Origin: Closterium sp. Naga37s-1
Lineage: Eukaryota; Streptophyta; Zygnematophyceae; Desmidiales; Closteriaceae
Direction of reading: 5' to 3'
NCBI GenBank assembly: GCA_947471745.1
Contig: CANJKZ010000777.1
Location: 1,364,501 to 1,428,500 of the forward strand
DNA length: 64,000 nucleotides
Shown in pieces: positions 11,607-22,800 of the stretch (positions within the stretch are counted from its first letter, which is position 1; each line of letters starts with the position of its first letter). The translations under genes were made by a program, and so were the position numbers. Under the pieces are notes generated by a model. It saw only the letters and a list, made by a program, of their open reading frames with translations, searched no databases and was not told the DNA's origin.

Positions 11607-13309
11607 ATGCCACGTGTCGATTTCCTGCGGGTCCGCCATGGCATCGCCAGGCTGGCTCGCGACGGGCTCCATTCGTTTCGTCATCACCATCACGAGGCTT
11701 CTCACACCGGAACGCGCGGCGTTACAGCATGGCGGGCTGGACTCGAGAGCGACGGATGCGGGGCGTCAAGGCTGCCGCACGGGAGAGCGCCGTCAGATAC
11801 AGCCTTGTCAGATACTAGTTTGCGGGAGTCGCTGAGTTCTGAGACAGCTCAATGCGTCGAGCAGCAGGCAGTGCAGCAGCAGTTGCAGCCATGGAGATCT
11901 CCAGAGACGCCGGGTCAGGTGTCCAAATTCGTCGAATCGCTTTTTGAAGGCCCTCAAGAACCCTGGAGATCCCAAGGGTCGACAAGCCAGGTGTCCAGAT
12001 TCATCGGGAGTCACATTTGCCATCAGCAGCGCATGCCTTCTGTAACCAGTTCTGCTGCGCATGCCTCTCCACAGCAGCACTGGCAGAAGCAGCAGCAGCA
12101 GCAGCAGCAGTACTGGCTGCAGCACCTTCACGTGGCCCAGAGAGCCGCCTTCACGACTTCAGCTAGCAGTGTTCCCAGTCACACCAGCACAGCAGGCTCG
12201 CCTGGTCCTGTCCTCTCAAGTCATTCTGCAGCGCCAACCCATGCTCGCACTTCAAGCAGTTGTTATAGCTCCAGCTCCGTCAGCCAAAGCAGTCAAAGCA
12301 GTCAAACCAGTTCCACCAGCCCCACGCTTCAACACGGTCAGGCCAGTCAAACGAGCCCCACCAGCCCCACCAGTCTCAACAGTCAACCCAGTCTCAACAG
12401 TCAACCCAGTTCCACCCCTCCGAACGGCAGTGTTGTTCCAGCAGGCAACAAGCAACCGGATCAGTTCATACCAGTCAAGGCAGTCTACGTGGCAAGAAGG
12501 TACCTTAACTCTTAAACCCTCAATATTCTTAACTCTTAAAAATTGAGCGTTTATGCTCGTGAACCGAAATACATTTACCCATTTTACATCCAGCACGCGT
12601 TTGCAATGCTCCATGCCTGCTCTTAAGCCGAGCTGTCGGAGGTTCAGGGTTTCGGTTTTAAGGTGACATTTATTCACCATTGTTTTCCATCTGCATCCTA
12701 GTCCACTGTCATCTTCTGTATGTGCCTGCCTGAATTCTCATCTCTATATACACGAAGTAGGGTGCGGGTGAGGCCCACAGGGGTTTTGGGGTTTAGTATG
12801 TTGTCTGTGCGGTGTTTCAAGAATCTCCCACTTTGCTCCCATCCATCCCACTTTGCCGCTGCCAGTCTGGACGTGAGGGGGCTAGCAGGTCCCAGTGGGT
12901 TCGGGGGCATGCAGCTGCTGCCAGCCAAGAACAATGTCATCATCCGCTTCCCCAACCGCTCCCTGCCTCTTCCCCTCCATGCTGCGCTGTCCAAGCCTGT
13001 GAGTGCCCTGTGGTGTGGGTGCTGTGTGTAGATGTCCCGAGGGTGTTGTGCGTGTGTTGGCATGCCGAATGTGTGCCATGAGCTGGCAGGTCCCAGTGGG
13101 TTCGGGGGCATGCAGCTGCTGCCCGCCAAGAACAATGTCATCATCCGCTTCCCCAACCGCTCCCTGCCTCTTCCCCTCCATGCAGCACTCTCCAAACCCG
13201 TGAGTGCCATTTCAGTGGTGTGTGTGTGGGTGGCGTGTCAGTGGGGTGTGGGTGCTTCTGGCATTGCATGTTGAGAAGAGGCGTTTGGCTGTTGCAATGC
13301 ATGTAAGCT

Positions 13310-13347
<38 letters not shown>

Positions 13348-15903
13348 TCTGCCAGCATCCCCGTCCATACCCGAAACTTCATCCACCGTGATGGCAATCG
13401 TCTGCATGTCCACACTCTCTGTCTCCTCGGAGGGCCCACTCCTCTGCATTGTATGCCGGCCCGGCAGCGCACAGTGCATGGAGGGAGGCATGTGTGGTGG
13501 GGCACCTGAGCGCTCCATTGGCTACATGGTGGCGTTCCATTTGTGATGAGTCGGTTTTTGAGTCGACTCAAATGCCGGCGCTGGCGGCGCACAGTGCATG
13601 GAGGCATGTGTGGTGGGGCACCTGAGCGCGCTACATGGTGGCGTTCCGTTACGGCTCCGTGCTATCGCCCCCCACCCTGCTACCTCCCCTTCCTACCATA
13701 CATCCCATCCCATGCCCGTCTGTTTTGCCAGGGCATGGACGCATGTGTGCCAGCACCAGAGCGCTACATGGTGGCATTCCACTACGGGTCCGTGGTCTTC
13801 CCTTCCATGCACCCCTCCCTTCCTTCCATGCATCCCATGCCCATACACCCCTGTCACCACCACCAGGGCATGGAGGCATGTGTGCCAGCGCCCGAGCGCT
13901 ACATGGTGGCATTCCACTACGGCTCCGTCGTGTTCTTCAACTTTGACCGCACAGAGGAGGCGCTCGCCCTCGATATTGTCACGCAGCACTGCACTGGGGC
14001 GTTCAAGGAGGCGCACAGCGACGGTGGGTTTCTCTGACCTCGATATAGTCACATAATGCTGTGCTGTTTAGAGGCACACAGTAATGGTGGGTTCACTTTG
14101 CCTTGATTGTCACGTGTTTTTGGCATTTCTGTGATGGTTTCCCCCCCTTGTGCACACCGTGCAGAGTACAGTGTGATCGCGCGGGCGGGTCTAAAAGGAT
14201 GGAGCGAGGGCAGGCACGACTACGTGGCGGTGAGGCAGCTTTGCAATAGACGACCCTTACTTGTCCCTTTTTGCCTTCCTCCCCTTGTGCTCCCCCATTC
14301 CCATGCCACAGAGTACAGTGTGATAGCATGGCGGGGCTCAAGGTGTGGAGCGAGGGCTGGCACGATTACGTGGCGGTGAGGCAGCTTTGCAATAGACGAC
14401 CCTTACTTGTCCCTTTTTGCCTTCCTCCCCTTGTGCTCCCCCATTCCCATGCCACAGAGTACAGTGTGATAGCATGGCGGGGCTCAAGGTGTGGAGCGAG
14501 GGCTGGCACGACTACGTGGCGGTGAGGCAGCTTTGCAATAGACGACCCTTACTTGTCCCTTTTTGCCTTCCTCCCCTTGTGCTCCCCCATTCCCATGCCA
14601 CAGAGTACAGTGTGATAGCATGGCGGGGCTCAAGGTGTGGAGCGAGGGCTGGCACGACTACGTGGCGGTGAGGCAGCTTTGCAGTAGACGACCCTTACTT
14701 GTCCCTTTTTGCCTTCCTCCCCTTGTGCTCCCCCATTCCCATGCCACAGAGTACAGTGTGATCGCGCGGGCGGGTCTCAAGGGGTGGAGCGAGGGGGGGC
14801 ACGACTACGTGGCGGTGAGGCAGCTGGACGTGAACAACATCCGAGTCATCTCCAGCATCCTCGGTCAGAGCGTGGCGCTGGACCATTACGCACGCAAGGT
14901 GGGTGCAGTGGGGTTGAATGTGGTGGTGGGTGGCTTTTGAGGCACCTTGAAAGGACCTCTAAGCTTGGAAGCTGGGTGGAAGGGGTTGTTGCGTCGTGGG
15001 TGCGTCTGGGATCTTGGTGTCAACCGCTGCAGGTGGAGAGCACGCGCAGAGGTTCGTAGTTCACAATCAGCTCTCCCCTGCCTTCCCGTGCTCCGTTCAT
15101 CCCCGCTATTAGGTTGACAAGATGGTGAACACATTCAGTGAGCTGAATCGAGGCATGGAGCAGAGCGGAATGCTCACCATCACCCCTATTCAGGCCCCTT
15201 TCTCCCTTCCCCCTTCCCTAATCCCTCTTCGTCTTCCCGCCCTCAGGTGGATGAGATGGTGAACACGTTCAGTGAGCTGAACCGGGGCATGGAGCAGAGC
15301 GGCACCTTCACCATGACTCGCAAGAAGCTCTTCCAGCTCGTTGCTGCCGCCAACACCACCCTGGCTGACGTCATCCTCAGAATAGGGCTGCTGGAGAGGT
15401 GAGTCTTGTAGTTCTGCTTGGATCCTAAGCATTGCTTCCTTGCAAACACATATTTGTGAACTGTTTGCCCTGCCAGATCTGACACGGCGTGGCGGCATGC
15501 GGAGTACTCCAAGATCTGGGAGTTCCTGCGGGACGACTTTGAGCTCGACGAGCGCTTTGAGAGCCTCGACTTCAAGCTCAACATCATCCAGGTGACGCCC
15601 TCTACCATATACCACCCTCTCGTGCTGCTGCTGCTGCTGCACTACTCCCGCTGCTGGTGTGTTTGTGGTGCTGCTGCTGCTCTCAGTTGGTTGCTTTGTA
15701 TGATGCCTAACTGGTTTGCTTTGTGCCCGATTCTTTTTCCATCTGCATTTCTTGTTTGGCAGCACAATGTGCGGTTCTTCTTGGATATCCTCCAAAACCG
15801 GAAGTCGGATACGCTTGAGTGGATTATCATCCTGCTAATTGCAGGTGAAATTTGTGTTAGTTTGTATGAGATAATTTTTAGATCCATCGAGAACTCTAAG
15901 TAG
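11607..15903 (+). CDS. RMD1: DUF155/RMD1-family protein, RETARDED ROOT GROWTH-like
   Basis: Exons 11607-12499, 12866-12998, 13867-14023, 14750-14898, 15247-15398, 15477-15591 and 15763-15903 give 579 residues in frame. The N-terminus (MPRVDFLRVRHGIARLARDG) is rich in Arg and lacks acid residues after the first few positions, fitting a mitochondrial presequence. A long Ser/Gln/Pro-rich linker follows. The DUF155 core starts at FIPVKAVYVAR and includes RYMVAFHYGSVVFFN, NNIRVISSILGQSVALD, MEQSGTFTM, KLFQLVAAANTTLADVILRIGLLERSD written here in parts, and IWEFLRDDFEL. The end LQNRKSDTLEW runs into a hydrophobic segment (IIILLIAGEICVSLYEIIF), a C-terminal membrane anchor. Arabidopsis relatives (RRG, RRL) are mitochondrial and affect cell division and respiration. 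The molecular activity is unknown. Introns carry many partial exon copies. Confidence 0.93.
12093..12118 (+). repeat. CAG trinucleotide run in RMD1 exon 1
   Basis: AGCAGCAGCAGCAG run coding a short Gln stretch inside the low-complexity linker of the RMD1-like protein. Confidence 0.85.
13087..13202 (+). repeat. Copy of RMD1 exon 12866-12998
   Basis: Nearly the whole second exon is repeated (from LAGPSGFGG to LSKP plus the GTGAGT donor) but without the SLDVRG start. It is the donor-side copy lying downstream of the complete exon. Splicing to it would need a different acceptor. Confidence 0.85.
13315..13345 (+). repeat. (CTG)n trinucleotide run in an RMD1 intron
   Basis: About nine CTG units within the intron between exons 2 and 3. 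Confidence 0.9.
13454..13800 (+). repeat. Tandem truncated copies of RMD1 exon 13867-14023
   Basis: The exon start (GMEACVPAPERYMVAF.YGSV) recurs at about 13486, 13598 and 13734 before the intact exon at 13867. Two direct copies of about 100 bp (13454 onward and 13573 onward) are separated by the perfect 16-bp palindrome at 13557-13572. Confidence 0.85.
14165..14749 (+). repeat. 146-bp tandem array of truncated exon plus intron (RMD1 gene)
   Basis: Copies start at 14165, 14312, 14458 and 14604, and the genuine exon at 14750, spaced 147 bp and then 146 bp three times. Each unit holds a GCC/GTG-CACAG-like acceptor, about 65 coding bases (YSVIA..GLK.WSEG.HDYVA), a potential GTGAGG donor, and a short intron. 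In the real exon the same GTGAGG is coding (V-R). A 65-base insert is not a multiple of three, so inclusion would shift the frame. Confidence 0.93.
15113..15195 (+). pseudogene. Truncated copy of RMD1 exon 15247-15398
   Basis: After a TTAG acceptor the sequence reads VDKMVNTFSELNRGMEQSG and then diverges. The intact exon with VDEMVNTFSELNRGMEQSG starts at 15247. Confidence 0.85.
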
Positions 15904-16882
15904 GAGGTGGCTATTTTTTTTGTTACGCTGATTGGTTTCGCGAGATGCTGTAGCGATAAATCAATGCATATGTATGGGAGATTCACAAGGTGGAGATGTA
16001 TTGTATGTGAAACTGATAGGAAATATTTCCCAAATTTCAAATCTTCCGCTTCCGCGTATGGAGGTTGTTTGCATTTCTGAAATCGGATGCACTCGTAAGG
16101 AGGTTGGAATCAGGGCTGTCGCTACAAGGGCAAATGCCCTTAAGCCCTGAACATTAAGGGTTGAGTTCGGCCTAGGTCCCCGAATTTAAGGGTTGGGTTT
16201 CAGGTCAGCACGTCTGCCTAAAGTGCTTTGCTCGGGGCTAACCCGGATTTCAAGTACGAGTCTTGGGACTAGCCCTTTCCCCTTCGAACTGATTCCCGCC
16301 GTCCTCCCTCCCCTCTCCCCACCCGCCCCGTTTCCCATCATCCCAGTTCCAGGTGCAGTATAACTCTTCCCAGAGCCAGTTTCGATTACTCTGTGAACTT
16401 TCGAGGTCAGGACCTAAACTGTTTTTTTCGAAATCAGAACCTGAACAGCAGGTCAGAACCTGAAGTGTTTTTAGTACAGACCGTAGGTTTCTGCGTGGAA
16501 TGTCAGTCCTTCAGTTTTCTGTCCGCTAACAGCCTCAAGATTCTGCCTTTGGTCGCAACAAGGAAGGGGAATGCAGCGTAGGCCAGGGAGTACTTAGTGC
16601 TAGAGAGGTCCCAGAACTCACCCTTTGGTTGGACAGTGAAAATCCAGGGTGTCTCTTGTCTAGCAAAAGTGCATGACACTTTGTAGCCCTGATTTCAAGT
16701 GGTGAGTTTGGCCCCAAAACGTAAATCTAAGGGCAAATTTCTGGGCAGCTCAGCCTTCCAAGTTCTGGCCCCAGAGCAATCGACAGCCCTGGTTGGAATC
16801 ACCTCAACTTTTTTCAAATCGTCGTGGTTTCCTGAATCAAGAATTCCGAATCTGTTTTGTGCGGGTCCCACTGCTGCAAGCT
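15904..16882. other. Intergenic region before the double-SET gene
   Basis: No gene recognised. A short degenerate repeat containing CAGAACCTGAA lies near 16415-16465. The remainder should include the 3' end of the RMD1-like transcript and the promoter of the next gene. Confidence 0.5.
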
Positions 16883-19800
16883 ATGGCGGTGACGGCTCGC
16901 CGTGGACGCCGCTGCAGCCTCCTCCTGCTCTGCATTGCCGTAATCCTGACCGCGAAGGGATGTTCAAGCGCAGTGACAGAGAATGTGGCGACGTCGTCGC
17001 GAGGAAGCGACGTCGCACGAAGTGCTACAGTTCAGGGCTCGAATGCGCCAGCCAAGCGAGGCGTTCCAGAGTCACTCGGATGGCTTATTTCCTCGTTTGG
17101 AGGAATCTTTGATGATGATAAAGAGGATGATTCGTTACCTGAATCCGCGCTAAAGGCAGATTCAGCTTCGAGCAATGGACACAAAGTCCCCGTCGATTCC
17201 GGAGGATCAGGTGCCACGGGGACAGCCGAAGATCTCTGGGATGAAATGAGTGCTGACGTGGATCCTCTGCTGCTGGAGTCTGGATGGGGGGATTATCTAA
17301 AGTGGATTGCGTATTCGGCGGGGGGAAATGCGACTACGGCGCTTCGAGCAGCCACGGGGAAAGGACCCATAAAGGTGGGGTAACTTCTCGTTTTGGACCA
17401 TCTAGTGGTTGGTCGTCTAGGTAGAGAATTCCACATGTGCTCCAACGACTGTTGTTTGAGCGAATGGTAAGCATCCAGTTTGGATGACAGCTGTAAAGCT
17501 GTGACCTGTAGACCCTTCGTGATCAATCCTTTCAGCTTGTGTCTGTCTCCGTTCCGTATTGGCAGCAATGCCCATCCTGAGCATGCGTGTTCAGGCATGT
17601 CCTTGTCCAGTCCCTTCCTTTATGCTGCTGCTATTGAATGCTTTTCCAAGAGTACCGGTAAAGGTCAACTGGTTCCTCCCGAACCACGATGCATTTCCTC
17701 TGACTTTTGGGACGTCTGAAAAGTCATCTGGTTCTTCCCCAACCACTTATCCTCTGTGGCTTGACTGGGGCAACATTGCTTCAACATGCATCTCCTGTAC
17801 TGCTTGGCATGTATGGCACTTATGCTACGCATCATGCATGTATCACGTCCATGCATGATATGACTTTTGTATGTCATTGCATGCCATGTGGTGGCTGCTT
17901 GAATGGCATGTAGCTCATGGCATGGAATGGTTTGTGATGGCGTGTGGTGGCATGTGGTCGTGGCATGTGATGGCATGTGATGGCATGTGATGGCATGTGG
18001 TGGCATGTGATGGCATGTGATGGCATGTGGTGGCATGTGATGGCATGTGATGGCATGTGGTGGCATGTGATGGCATGTGATGGCATGTGGTGGCATGTGA
18101 TGGCATGTGATGGCATGTGGTGGCATGTGATGGCATATGATGCATCGGATGGCATGTGGTGGCATCTGATGCATGTGATGGCATGGAATGGCACGAGTAC
18201 ACAGCTGCTGATGCTGAAGCAACGGTTTGTGCCCAAGCCACAACAGACGACGCAGGAGGGGGATGAGAAGCCTGCAAAAGCTTCTAACGAGGATGAGTAC
18301 ATGTGAGTAGCTCCACCTGCCGTTACATGACCATTCTTGTTGATGCTGTTTCGTTTTCTCTTTATTTCTCCCTTCCGCTGCGCCTCGCCTACAAATGCAA
18401 CTCACAACTCACCTCATTCACTGTTCCCCTTGCGTGCGCCCATCTCCATCCCATGCAGGGTCTTGCTATCCCTGGTTACCACCCGCCCATTCTTAGAAAA
18501 CTGCCGCTCACCTCCTTCCTGCTGCGCCATGATATAAGAGCCGCCTCACAAGTCTCCTCATCCTCTGTTCCCCGACCCTCCCAACCTCTCCCTCCTTCCC
18601 ACAGAGGTTCCTGCCGTCCCTGGTTACCACCCGCCCCATTCGCTGCGGCCAAGTGCTCTTTTCCCTCCCCCTGCACCCCAAGGCACCTCATTCATTCTGC
18701 CTTCCCCTATTGCCTTCCCATCTCACCCCTCCTCCTTCCCATGCAGGTTCCTGCCATCCCTGGTTACCACCCGCCCCATTCGCCGCGGCCAAGTGCTCTT
18801 CTCCCTCCCCCTGCACCTCGCCTTCTCCTCCTCCCTCTGCGCCTCCTCTCCCCCCTTCTCGGTCCCATCCCCATCCCTCCCCGCATCCCTCTCTGCTGAA
18901 GCCTCACTTGCTGTCTGCGCCCTCTCCCACCTCCACTCTTCCTCTTTCTCTTCCTCTTCCTCTTCCTCTTCCTCTCCTTCCTCCAACGCCGCCTCGCCTC
19001 TTGCCTGGGCGCCATTCCTCCACCTGCTGATTCACCTGAAGGCGGGCCAGCGCCGCCCGCTGCCCATGATGCACGAGGGGGTGGGCATGCAGCCGGAGAT
19101 GCCCGAGGTGAGACAAAGCAGGGTCTGAGTGCGCAGGATGCGTATGGTTGCGGTATTGTGCTCGGATAGATGCGTATGGTTGCGGTATTGTGCTTGGATA
19201 GATGCGCGTTAAATCACGTTGCCCATGATGCACGAGGGGCTGGGCATGCAGCCGGAGATGGCGGAGGTGAGTGCAGGCAGCAGCTGCATGAGCAGTTGAA
19301 TTGGATATGTGCGCGCTTTTCTATCTGGATACATGTGTCACACGAGGCACTGCCCATGCTGCACGGGGGGCTGGGCATGCAGCCTGAGGTGGCGGAGGTG
19401 AGTGACATGCATGAGTGTGTCATTCTTGTTCTTCATGCGCACCCACTCCATTATCCACACAACACGTCCATCTCCTTTCAACCATCTGTCTCGATTCTCC
19501 TTCCTCCCTTTTCCCAGACATTCCCCCACACCTGCGTTGGGGAAGAAAGGGCAAGCAAGTCACATGTAAGACAGACCATCTCATGTTTTTTGAGTCACTT
19601 TTGAGAAATTTTACGACTGGCCCTGCGTGGCGGGCCGGCCTCAAGAAGCAGCTACCACGCACTGCCTCCTTCCTTCCAAGGTGACTTTTGAGTCGACTCA
19701 AAAGTCAAGAAGCAGCTACCACGCACTGCCTCCTTCCTTCCAAGGTGACTTTTGAGTCGACTCAAAAGTCAAGAAGCAGCTACCACCCACTGCCTCCTTC

Positions 19801-22800
19801 CTTCCACCCGCGCCCCCTCCCATTTCGTCTCCCACCACCCAGGCAGAAGGCAGCAGTACGAGGGCGAGTACACGGCATGGCAGCAGGCCTCACTCAAGAA
19901 GCCGCCAAGCGTACAGCACAAGGCCCACTTCCTCCTCGCCCTCCCCCCTCCTCTCCCCTCTGCCTCGCTCCCCCTCTCACCACCCAGGCAGAAGCACTGA
20001 GGCAGCAATACGAGGGCGAGTACAGCGCATGGCAGCAGACCAGCTCGAAAAAGCCACCAGCATATAAGTCCCGCCGCAAGACAAAGCCCAGCACCCCCCA
20101 TCACGAGGGGTCCACAGGGGCTACAGGGAGTGCAGTGAGCAAGGAGGAGTTTCTCCGTGCTGTCACCACTGCCCTCGTCTCTGCCATCCCCCTGCCCTCC
20201 GCCGCTCTCCATGCCACCAACCCCTCTGCTGCAAGCTCCCCCAGCGAAAGGCAGTGCCGTGCTGGTGCTGGCGACTATGCCTCTGGTGCTCGTACGTGCT
20301 CAGGGGAGTGGGAGGGGGAAGGAGAAGGGGAGGGGAAGGGGGAGGAGGATGGGCGGTATGAGTTGGCGTTTGTGCCTCTCATGCACCTGCTGGGGCGGGC
20401 AGGGAGAGGATCCGTTGCAGATATAGTGCTGGCGGATGGTGAAGGAGGGGAGACGAATGGCACGGAGACTGGGAGCGGGCAGAAGGGAGGCGATGGGAAT
20501 GGGGATGCGGATGGGGATGGGGATGGGGATGGGGATGCGGATGGGGATGGGGATGGGGATGGGGTAGGGGACGGGGACGGGGATGGGGATGGGGTAGGGG
20601 ACGGGGACGGGGATGGGGATGCTGATTCGGAAGTTGATGCGCCGAACGTGCAGTGGGACGTGGTGGGGGGGTGGATCCGCGTGGTTGCGACACAGCCCAT
20701 TGCCAACGATGCGCCTCTGCTGCTTCCTCTGGATGGCGGGCTGTCGGGTCATTTCAGAGAGGCGCAGAAGGCCAGAGAGAGGAGGATGAAGGCGAGGAGG
20801 CAGAGGAGGTTCAAAGAGGAGGAAGGGCAGAAGGGAGAGCAGGCTGAGGACACAGACAAGCAGCAGCAGCAGCAGCAGCAGGGGGAGGAAAAGGAAAAGG
20901 AGGAGGAGGAGACGGGTGATGCAGGGGAGGAAGGGTACTTAGAGCAGCGCTGGGCAAGGGGAAGCAAGAGGTGGCAGGGAGCAGGACAGGCGGGCAAGGA
21001 GGAGAAACTACAGCTGCAGCTGCACAAGAGAGAGTCACTGAAGACACCGAGGCTTCCCCAGCCGTCGCTGATCCACGCCACACCTCTCTCTAATACAGAT
21101 GCCTTCACCTACTTTGGCGTGGCCCCCAAGTCGCTCTTCCTCGCCCAGTTCCCCCTCTTCGACTCCCCTCTTGCTGCCCTGCAAGCCGCTGCCACGCAAG
21201 TGCCGCCCGATTTTGATCCTGACGCAATCGAATCCCAGCTCAAGATTGCGGAGATCGGCGCGAAGATTCTCCGGGCGGTGCGGAGGGTGAAGAGGAGGGT
21301 GGTTAAGGCGGTGGTGTGGGGGAGCAGGGAGGAGAGGGAGAGGCTGGGAGTGAGGGAGGAGATTGTGGAGAAAGTGAGAGTGTGGGAGATGAGGCGGGAG
21401 ATGAGGGAGAGGATGGGGTTGGAGAAGAAACCAGGGGGAGGAGCAGGAAACGAAGGGGGGAGTGGGGGGGGAGAAGACGGGGAGGAGGAAGGTGGGGAAG
21501 GGGAGGATGGGGATGATGGGGAGGAGGGGCAGGGAGGGCAAGGGGGGCAGGGAGGGGTGGATGTGTCATGGTTGGAAGGGCCGGCGCTGCATGTGTACTC
21601 ACTGGGACTCATGGATCCCGAGATGGTGGCCTACCTCACTGCCTTCACCTACTTCTTCGCCACTAAGGAGGGTGAGTGGTGACTGCCACGCGTTGGTGAG
21701 TGTCAAGGGCGGGGACGAGTCTTCGAGCTGCTGTTTCTGCTGCAATGCAATGCCTCCTACTCATTCCTGCTGCATGTGCACTCGCTGGGCCTCATGGATC
21801 CCGAGATGGTGGCCTACCTCACTGCCTTCACCTACTTCTTTGCCACTAAGGAAGGTGAGATTTGAGGCACACGGGAGGGGGAGATGGGGCAAAGGGGGAT
21901 GGATGTGCCATGGCTGGATAGGCCGGCACTGCATGTGTCTCATGAATCCCGAGATCGTGGCTGACCTCACTGCCTTAACCTATTTCTTCACCACAAAGGA
22001 AGGTGAGTATTTCTGTCATGGAGGAAGGATGGGAGTCGTTTCAGCCAGGGGGAAGGGTTTCTGAGAATTCCAAAAGTCCAGCTCTAATTGAGCTTTGAGT
22101 CGGCTCGATTGTCACGCACGCCTTGGGTTTGAGACAAAAGCCCGAGACAAAAGTCAGCACCGCATCCAGGATCCTCAAAAGCCCCTGGATGTGGTGCTGT
22201 GCCGTTGCCATGCCTCGCTTTTCTCACCCTCTTCTTTGTTGCAGAGTATTTTTGAGAATTCTCAAAAATACTGTGCCGTTGCCATGCCTGCCGTTGCCAT
22301 GCCTCGCTTTTCTCACCCTCTTCTTTGCCGCAACAAGGGAGGTTGAGTGAGTCTGTGTCGTTTTTGTCGCATTGCCACGTGGGAGGGTGAGAGTTGCCTT
22401 TTGCACAGAGGAGGGTTGCAACTGCTACAGTTACTGCAGCACCTCCTTTTGCCCTTTCTTCCCTTTCTGTCCCCTTTTCTCCCACCAGAGCCGCACTACA
22501 GCTTCTTTGCTCGAGTGAGCGTGGCCTATGCGTGGAACCTCGACGGCAAAACCACATGCACGCACATGCCCCTCATCTCCTCCTCCTTCCCCTCATCCTC
22601 CTCATCATCCTCCTCCTCCAACCACTCCTCCAACCCCCTCCACATCTCCCTCGCCGAGTTTCCAGAGCGGGACCACCTGCTCTCCGCCCTCACGCCTGTG
22701 CTGAGGCTGGTGGCGAGCACACTTAGAGAGCTGGTGGAGGCGCACTTAGCTAAGTACCAGGGCTCGGTGCAGGAGGACGCCATGTCGCTGTATTACGTGC

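Noticed and set aside
17932..18306. Met/His-rich repeat peptide frames
   Set aside because: Made by a 10-bp intronic repeat; only the last part (18205-18302) is a real exon.
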